Source of the DNA: Clostridia bacterium
Lineage (GTDB): Bacteria > Bacillota_A > Clostridia > Christensenellales > Aristaeellaceae
Length of the DNA: 30,753 nt
Direction of reading: 5' to 3'
Assembly: GCA_017518705.1 (NCBI GenBank)
Contig: JAFWUC010000050.1
Span: 1-30,753 of the forward strand
A model generated the notes under the pieces. The model was not told where the DNA came from. It saw only the letters and a program-made list of their open reading frames with translations, and searched no databases. Shown piece by piece: positions 25,430 to 30,753 of this stretch; the stretch's first letter is position 1, and each line of letters starts with the position of its first letter. The position numbers and the translations under genes were made by a program.

Positions 25430-26095
25430 TTACAGCTCCGCTACCGGGACCGCCGTCCCGCTCTCGTCGGTACCCAGAAGAGAGTTCCGCATGACCCGGT
25501 ATTCGGGCACCTCGCACCCGCCCAGGCGGCACAGCGTGTCCACCAAAAGGTCGGGCTTCAGCGTCTCCGCCTCGGTCAGCATGAGCCGCGCTTTTACTCC
25601 GTTTTCAAGTATTTCAAGCCCCTTGCACAGCGCGCGCACGTCCACTTCCTTCTCTCCGGACTTGGTCTTGCGCATTCCCATCACGCAGGAGCTGTTCCAA
25701 AATGCTTCGGCTCCCCGCTTTATCGCGTCAAGATCACATGTGAAGCTGACGGTATAATCCGCCATTTTCACCAGCGACATCATGGACGGATGATTGTCCG
25801 GCCTGAGTTTCACGTCTTTTATGTACAGATCCGGCGGCAGCGCGGCGTGCATGGTCTCAAGAGCCGCTTCCCTGCTCATTTCTCCGTTTATCCTTACCTC
25901 GAATACCTCGTACTCGCTCTCGTAACCCATGGCCAGCGCGCCGGCCAGGGACAGAAGCGGATGTGGATTAAAGCCCTGGGAAAAAGCCAGGTCGAGGCTG
26001 GTGCGGTTGAGCGCCCTGAGCAGAAAACGCTGCAGGTCCAGGTGGGACACGAACCTTAAACGTCCCGTTTTTGAGAACACGTATACCAGTTTCAC
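25430..26095 (-). CDS. TIGR03936 (DUF2344) radical-SAM-associated protein
   Basis: A 221-residue protein of the TIGR03936 family, which in many Firmicutes stands next to, or is fused with, a TIGR03960 radical-SAM protein. KTGRLRFVSHLDLQR and ALNRTSLDLAFSQGFNPHP are family landmarks near the N-terminus. No cysteine cluster is present. Its biochemical role is unknown; a link to RNA or tRNA modification has been supposed from its neighbours. The GTG at 26095 is chosen over the GTG at 26101: GAGGGGG lies 7 bases before it, and it forms a GTGA overlap with the preceding stop. Confidence 0.88.
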   Translation of the reverse strand: MKLVYVFSKTGRLRFVSHLDLQRFLLRALNRTSLDLAFSQGFNPHPLLSLAGALAMGYESEYEVFEVRINGEMSREAALETMHAALPPDLYIKDVKLRPDNHPSMMSLVKMADYTVSFTCDLDAIKRGAEAFWNSSCVMGMRKTKSGEKEVDVRALCKGLEILENGVKARLMLTEAETLKPDLLVDTLCRLGGCEVPEYRVMRNSLLGTDESGTAVPVAEL

Positions 26096-27936
26096 CTGCA
26101 CGCCCCCTCATATCGCAAAAGTCCGCAGTTATTGCAGCCCTTGCGGCAGTCGCGGGTGATCTCGCCTTTCATAGCTTTCTGATATTCGCTTTTCAGGTAA
26201 GCCAGGCTCACACCGCAGTCCAGATGGTTCCAAGGCAGACATTCGTCCAGGCTCCTGTCCCTTAAGTTGTACCATTTGGGTGACAGACCGCACTCCTCAA
26301 AGGCCTCGTCCCAGGCGTCTTTTTTGAACCACTCGCTCCAGCCGTCGAACATGCAGCCCTTTTTGACCGCCTTTTCCAGCACATCCGCCAGACGGCGGTC
26401 TCCCCTGGAGAACACGGCTTCCAGGCGGCTCACGTCCATTTCATGATATTTGTAGTCCACGCCCTTTATGGCCCTTAACGCGTCCCTTAAAAGCAGCTGG
26501 CGGCGCCTTACCGTCTCTTCGTCCGTCTGGGGACACCACTGGAAGGGCGTATGGGGCTTGGGCACGAACACGCTCACGCTCACCGTGATCCTGAGATCCG
26601 GCGCGCGCCTGTCCTTGGGAATGGAAAAATAGCATTTCCTGACTTTTTCCGCCAGGTCCGCAATGCCCAGTATGTCCTCGTCGGTCTCTGTGGGCAGACC
26701 CATCATGAAGTAGAGCTTGACCGCGTTCCAGCCTTCGGAGAAAGCGTCGGTCACGGCCCGCATCAGGTCCTCTTCGGTCACGCCTTTGTTTATCACGTCG
26801 CGCAAACTCTGGGTGCCCGCTTCCGGCGCCAGGGTCAGAGCGGTCTTCCTGACTTTCTGGGTCTCCTTGAGCGTGTCCTTCAAAAACGCGTCTATTCGCT
26901 GGGAAGGCAGGGATATCTTGACCCGCCTGGCAGCGAATTCCTCCACCATCTGATGCGCCAGTTCCTTAAGGCAGGTATAGTCGCCGCTGGACAGACTCAT
27001 CAGGGAGATCTCGTCAAAGCCCGTGGAAGACACCAGTTTCCGCGCCAACTCCATGAGCCTTTCGACGCTTCTTTCCCTTACGGGGCGGTAGGTCATGCCC
27101 GCCTGACAGAAGCGGCAGCCCCGCGTGCAGCCCCGGAATATCTCCAGCATTATGCGGTCATGCACCACTTCGGAATACGGGACTATCAGTTTTTCGGGAT
27201 AATCGGCGGCGTTCAGGTCGTTGACCAGCGCTTTTTTGACCAAAGCCGGAGCGCCGGTGCCCGCCTTGGGCGTGACCGCACGGACTGTGCCGTCTTCGTT
27301 GTAGCTTACGTCGTAAAAGGACGGAACGTACGCGCCGTCCACTTCCGTTACTGCGCGTCTCAGGAATTCGGCCTTGCCCAGACCTTTGCTTTTTATGTCC
27401 TTAATCAGGTCCGCGCACTGGTGGATAGAGTTTTCCCCGTCTCCCAGTGTGAACAGATCCACAAACGGAGCCAGCGGCTCGGGATTGAACGCGCAGGTGC
27501 CGCCGCAGATGACTATAGGCCCGCCCGTCCTTTCTTCGGCGCGCAGGGGCAGTCCTGCCAGCATGAGGCTTTGCAGCACATTGGTGTAGCTCATTTCGTA
27601 GGACAGGGAGATGCCTAAAATGTCAAATTCCTTTACGGGCGTGCGGCTCTCCATGGAAAAAAGCGGCACATCGTTTTGCCGCATTTGTTCCATCATGTCC
27701 GGCCAGGGGGTGAACACCCTTTCGCACCAGGTGTCCTCCCGCCGGTTCAGCGTGTGGTACAGTATTTTGATGCCCAGGTTGCTCATGCCTATCTCGTACA
27801 CGTCCGGGAACATCAGAGCGTACCTGACCTGAACGCTGCCGGGGTCTTTGATTATGGAATTGAACTCATTGCCTATATACCTTGAAGGTTTGAGCACCTT
27901 CGGCATAAGCAGGTCTATTCTGTCGCTTAAGGTCAT
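26092..27936 (-). CDS. TIGR03960 B12-binding-type radical-SAM protein
   Basis: A 614-residue radical-SAM protein. The N-terminal part (about 35-175) resembles the cobalamin-binding fold of B12-radical-SAM enzymes (YALMFPDVYEIGMSNLG, IVICGGTCAFNPEPLAPFVD, GDGE). The radical-SAM cluster is C270/C274/C277 in RGCTRGCRFCQAG. LMSLSSGDYTC and LTLAPEAGTQSLR are later family motifs. The tail has further cysteines (CRKGCNNCGLLRYEGAC) that may bind another cluster. The substrate is unknown. Translation starts at an ATG with AAAGGA ahead, and the stop overlaps the TIGR03936 start. The two proteins probably work together. Confidence 0.92.
   Translation of the reverse strand: MTLSDRIDLLMPKVLKPSRYIGNEFNSIIKDPGSVQVRYALMFPDVYEIGMSNLGIKILYHTLNRREDTWCERVFTPWPDMMEQMRQNDVPLFSMESRTPVKEFDILGISLSYEMSYTNVLQSLMLAGLPLRAEERTGGPIVICGGTCAFNPEPLAPFVDLFTLGDGENSIHQCADLIKDIKSKGLGKAEFLRRAVTEVDGAYVPSFYDVSYNEDGTVRAVTPKAGTGAPALVKKALVNDLNAADYPEKLIVPYSEVVHDRIMLEIFRGCTRGCRFCQAGMTYRPVRERSVERLMELARKLVSSTGFDEISLMSLSSGDYTCLKELAHQMVEEFAARRVKISLPSQRIDAFLKDTLKETQKVRKTALTLAPEAGTQSLRDVINKGVTEEDLMRAVTDAFSEGWNAVKLYFMMGLPTETDEDILGIADLAEKVRKCYFSIPKDRRAPDLRITVSVSVFVPKPHTPFQWCPQTDEETVRRRQLLLRDALRAIKGVDYKYHEMDVSRLEAVFSRGDRRLADVLEKAVKKGCMFDGWSEWFKKDAWDEAFEECGLSPKWYNLRDRSLDECLPWNHLDCGVSLAYLKSEYQKAMKGEITRDCRKGCNNCGLLRYEGACR
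26103..26109 (-). promoter_or_regulatory. Ribosome binding site that favours the GTG at 26095
   Basis: GAGGGGG on the minus strand is 7 bases from the GTG at 26095 but only 1 base from the GTG at 26101, which is too close for initiation. Confidence 0.5.
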
Positions 27937-27945
27937 ATCGTCCTT

Positions 27946-29262
27946 TCAGGCGTCCGAGAACGCCTTTATCGCTTCCAGAAGCTCTTCACCGGTCCTGCCC
28001 ACCGGAATTATGGGCTTGCCCAGTTTTTCCTCCGCTTCGCTCAGAAGCATGTCGTCAAGAAAGCGCATATCCTCGTGCCTTAACATGGTCTCGGTGATCA
28101 GCACCGCTTCGCAGTCCTCGCTTTCCAGCTGGCTTATCAGATCCCTGCCCGTTATAAGGCCCGACACCGTTACCGTATCCCCGAAGAAATCGTTTATTAT
28201 TTCCTTTACCCTGATGTTTACTCCGCTTACGGGGTGTTCCTTTAGCAGCTTTTCCAGGATGGGCTTAAATGACACGCCGCACGCGGACAGGATCTTCCTG
28301 CCTCCCGGTGTGGCGCGCTTGTATTTCCGTGGCAGGTCTTCATACGCGTACTCGAACTCGGTGATCAGGCTCCTGCACAGACCCACGCCGTTGTCTATCT
28401 GGCTGTAGTCCTCGTATTCGGAATCCTCCGGAAGCTCCTCGCCCGCCAGTATGTACATCTCGTCTGAGGGGAAGATGAAATTGGAGCCGAAATGGCCCTT
28501 GCAGAACGCACGTATGGGATTTACCAGGTCGAGCAGCGCCTTTGCCGAAGCGCGGTCGAACATTTTTAGATCGTCCAGTCCGGATCTGAAGCGCGTGAGA
28601 CCCACGGGCACCACTGCAAAACTCAGGCACGCGGGATACAGGGAAAGCAGGTCGTCTATGGTCTGCTTAAGCACCGCCCCGTCGTTGATTCCGGGGCACA
28701 CCACCGCCTGCGCGTGGAAGGATATGCCTCCCGCCCTGAGCTTTTGCAACCTTTCCATTATATCACACTTTGTCAAGGGCCGCACCAGGTCGTTGCGGAC
28801 CCTGTTGTCCGTGGCGTGCACAGATATATATAACGGAGAAGCGCGGCGCCTGATTATTCTGTCAAGCTCCGCGTCGGATACGTTCGTTAGCGTTATGAAA
28901 TTGCCCATCATCAGGCTCAGCCGCCAGTCGTCGTCCTTTTCCTTCATGGTAGGACGGGCGCATGGCGGCAGCTGGTCCACAAAGCAGAAACGGCAGTGGT
29001 TGACGCAGTCCCGCGTCTTGCCCAGCATGTCGCCGAAAAACTCCATCCCCAGGGGCTCGTAGGCATCCTTCTGGAAGGAATAGTCCGTGATCTCCCCGGC
29101 GCTTTCCATGGTAAGCACGATGTTTTCTTCGCTGGACAGCGCCTGGTAATCGATAAAATCTATGACCTCTTCCCCGTTTATGCTTATCAGCGTATCCCCG
29201 GGGCGGACGCCCAGCTGCCAGGCGATGGAGCCTTCTTCGACCGACTTTACCTTATGCTTCAT
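27946..29262 (-). CDS. DUF512 protein: PDZ-like + radical-SAM-like + DUF512 domains
   Basis: A 438-residue conserved Firmicute protein of unknown function. Residues 1-65 look like a PDZ domain (SIAWQLGVRPGDTLISINGEEV). C86/C90/C93 in CVNHCRFCFVDQLP form a radical-SAM-type cluster site, followed by a barrel (ISVHATDNRVRNDL, AVVCPGINDG). The DUF512 domain covers about 225-430. In related genomes this gene often precedes the GTPase gene der; here it instead lies between an L,D-transpeptidase and TIGR03960. The ATG follows GGTGG and is 3 bases from the upstream stop. Confidence 0.92.
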   Translation of the reverse strand: MKHKVKSVEEGSIAWQLGVRPGDTLISINGEEVIDFIDYQALSSEENIVLTMESAGEITDYSFQKDAYEPLGMEFFGDMLGKTRDCVNHCRFCFVDQLPPCARPTMKEKDDDWRLSLMMGNFITLTNVSDAELDRIIRRRASPLYISVHATDNRVRNDLVRPLTKCDIMERLQKLRAGGISFHAQAVVCPGINDGAVLKQTIDDLLSLYPACLSFAVVPVGLTRFRSGLDDLKMFDRASAKALLDLVNPIRAFCKGHFGSNFIFPSDEMYILAGEELPEDSEYEDYSQIDNGVGLCRSLITEFEYAYEDLPRKYKRATPGGRKILSACGVSFKPILEKLLKEHPVSGVNIRVKEIINDFFGDTVTVSGLITGRDLISQLESEDCEAVLITETMLRHEDMRFLDDMLLSEAEEKLGKPIIPVGRTGEELLEAIKAFSDA

Positions 29263-29265
29263 ATG

Positions 29266-30753
29266 TTATTCCACCGTCACGGGCGTGCCCGCAGTGCAGT
29301 TGTCGTAGATCCACTTGGCGTTCTCCACCGCCAGCCTCACGCAGCCGTGAGACGCCTTGCTGCCCAGCTGCCTGACCGTGCCGCTCCTTAAGCTGTTGGT
29401 GTTCTTGGAACCGTATATGACCGAATGGAACAGCACGCCGCCATTGATGACCCAGGCGTAGCGGGCCCAGCAGTCGAAGTCCTTGAAATAGTACCATTCG
29501 CCGCCTATCCTGCCCGTGTTCCAGAAGGTGCCCTTGGGCGTGGGGTTATCGTTGGTGCCGGTGGAGCACTTGAACGTCTTTATGGGATTCTTGTCGAAGC
29601 CCTGGCCGGTCCACTTGTACACGTACACCCGCTGTCTGGAGGTGGATACGGTGATCTTGTACTCCGTGACCACGGTGTCGGAACCCTTGGCGTTGTTGGA
29701 ATACAGCCTGAGCAGAGTGTTTCTGTTTGCTACGCCGGAAGACGGCATGGCGTTTCTGTACTGGAAGTACTTAAGCGCCCTTTCGGTGTTGGACCCGAAC
29801 ACGCCGTCCGCGCTGCGCAGGTAACCCAGGGTGACCAGCCGGTTCTGCAGGCGCTTTACCTCGGTGCCGCTGTCGCCGTTCTGGACTTCCGTGTAGCAGG
29901 TCTCAAAGTTTTTGTCGTTCAGCGCGTCTATAAGCGCTTTGGTTGCGATGCCGTCCGCTTCCCACGGGGTGGAACTGGGCGCAAAGCGCAGCGCGGGAGT
30001 GGGCGTCGGCATGTTGGAAAAATCCAGTTCCGTCATGCCCGTCTCCGGGTTCACGCTGGTGGTCGGAGTTATCCTGGGAGTGGGCGAAGGAGTGATCCAG
30101 ATCGGCGTGGGAGAAGGTTCGGCGGTAGGATGCGCCTGCAGGCGTCGCTCGTTCATGTCCTTAACGTATTCCTGCGCCAGGCGCACTGCCGCGTCGGTCT
30201 TCTGACCGAAGTGCCCGTCCGCCTCACCCGCGAGGAAGCCGTACAGTATCAGCTTTTCCTGCAGCGCCTGCACGTCGTCTCCCTGGACGCCCTGGGCTAT
30301 CGGAGTGGGCGTTGGAGCAGGATCCATTATCGCGTCGTCGGAATAGATATAGTCTATGGTCCTGAAGTCCGCGATTCCGTTCACCTCAAGCCCGTTCACG
30401 TTCTGGAAATACCTGACCGCGCTGGAAGTCTCGGGACCGAACTTGCCGTCCACGTTCCCGAAGAAGTAACCAAGTTCGCTCAAGCGGTTCTGCAGGCGCT
30501 TCACGTCATTCGAGCCGTTTTCGTCGCTTATGCCCTCATACAGCGCGCTCACCTTGACCATATACGGCGTAGGAGTGGGCGACGGCGTGGGAGTGGGGAC
30601 CGGAGTTGCCGTGGGAGTGGGCGTGGGCACCGGGGTGGGCGTAGCTACCGGAGTGACCTGCGGCGTTATCAGCGGCGCCATCTCCTGAGCGTAGGAATAC
30701 TCGCGGCTGGGATACAGCACCACCGCTCCCGCCAGCACGATTATAAGCAATAC
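29266..30753 (-). CDS. L,D-transpeptidase (YkuD) with three peptidoglycan-binding domains, N-terminus cut by window
   Basis: At least 495 residues; the frame is open to the window edge, so a few N-terminal residues are missing and the TTG at 30750 is probably internal. Counting from that codon: a membrane or signal helix (1-13), a Thr-Pro-rich linker (29-62), three PG_binding_1 domains (about 81-137, 155-197, 289-350) with a second Thr-Pro-rich linker (209-262), and a YkuD domain (363-494). The catalytic set is H442 (FHSVIYG) and SHGCVR with H468, C470 and R472. It would make 3-3 cross-links or attach proteins at the outer face of the membrane. It is the first visible gene of the long minus-strand block; its promoter lies outside. 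Confidence 0.93.
   Translation of the reverse strand, partial: VLLIIVLAGAVVLYPSREYSYAQEMAPLITPQVTPVATPTPVPTPTPTATPVPTPTPSPTPTPYMVKVSALYEGISDENGSNDVKRLQNRLSELGYFFGNVDGKFGPETSSAVRYFQNVNGLEVNGIADFRTIDYIYSDDAIMDPAPTPTPIAQGVQGDDVQALQEKLILYGFLAGEADGHFGQKTDAAVRLAQEYVKDMNERRLQAHPTAEPSPTPIWITPSPTPRITPTTSVNPETGMTELDFSNMPTPTPALRFAPSSTPWEADGIATKALIDALNDKNFETCYTEVQNGDSGTEVKRLQNRLVTLGYLRSADGVFGSNTERALKYFQYRNAMPSSGVANRNTLLRLYSNNAKGSDTVVTEYKITVSTSRQRVYVYKWTGQGFDKNPIKTFKCSTGTNDNPTPKGTFWNTGRIGGEWYYFKDFDCWARYAWVINGGVLFHSVIYGSKNTNSLRSGTVRQLGSKASHGCVRLAVENAKWIYDNCTAGTPVTVE
30566..30657. repeat. Degenerate hexamer repeat encoding a Thr-Pro linker
   Basis: On the plus strand units of the form GGNGTG recur through this stretch, corresponding to Thr-Pro/Val-Pro codons in the minus-strand L,D-transpeptidase. 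A shorter similar stretch lies at about 30058-30120. Such tracts can change length by replication slippage, altering the linker. Confidence 0.7.

Noticed and set aside
26551..27618. A 355-codon plus-strand frame opposite the TIGR03960 gene
   Set aside because: Antisense shadow with no motif; the minus-strand frame has the radical-SAM cluster and family motifs.

Overview
The window reads as a moderately GC-rich, low-redundancy chromosome segment of an anaerobic Firmicute, most likely an uncultured gut or rumen Clostridia. This is inferred from a pyrophosphate-linked pyruvate phosphate dikinase, a ferredoxin-linked 2-oxoacid oxidoreductase, a T-box riboswitch, a mutS-mutL-miaA-miaB cluster with a YlbF/YmcA-type protein (Bacillus-like order), and the TIGR03960/TIGR03936/RNase G trio. 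No mobile element, phage gene, CRISPR array, rRNA or tRNA gene was seen.

Layout. (1) 1-1763, plus strand: the 3' end of ppdK with its terminator, then a metallo-beta-lactamase-fold hydrolase ending at a terminator shared with the opposite strand. (2) 10267-1731, minus strand: one operon of eight genes behind a clear promoter and a T-box leader. In transcription order it holds a LeuA-like protein with a degenerate active site, a TIM-barrel/acyl-CoA synthetase fusion, ilvE, a P-loop NTPase, and the four subunits (delta, alpha, beta, gamma) of a 2-oxoacid:ferredoxin oxidoreductase of the VOR type. (3) 10354-15772, plus strand: a divergent sugar ABC transporter operon (binding protein, double ATPase, permease with a large extra N-terminal domain) ending in a dihydrouridine synthase. 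(4) 30753-15733, minus strand: twelve tightly packed genes: L,D-transpeptidase (cut by the window edge), DUF512 radical-SAM protein, TIGR03960, TIGR03936, RNase E/G, miaB, a YlbF-family protein, mutS, mutL, miaA, a methionine gamma-lyase family protein, and a 63-residue Cys-rich protein.

The most interesting part is region 2. T-box control normally means a biosynthetic gene set switched on when an amino acid runs short. The probable specifier codon here is CUG (leucine). The enzymes (acyl-CoA synthetase, 2-oxoacid:ferredoxin oxidoreductase, branched-chain aminotransferase) would, run in the reductive direction, turn branched short-chain fatty acids such as isovalerate into branched-chain amino acids, bypassing isopropylmalate synthase. 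The LeuA-like protein keeps the leucine-binding regulatory domain but has lost the catalytic motifs, so it may be a sensor or scaffold. This operon logic is an inference from gene content and the leader.

Region 4 joins tRNA A37 modification (MiaA then MiaB), mismatch repair (MutS, MutL), RNA decay (RNase E/G, YlbF type) and cell-wall cross-linking in one transcription direction, with gaps of 0-18 bases or short overlaps.
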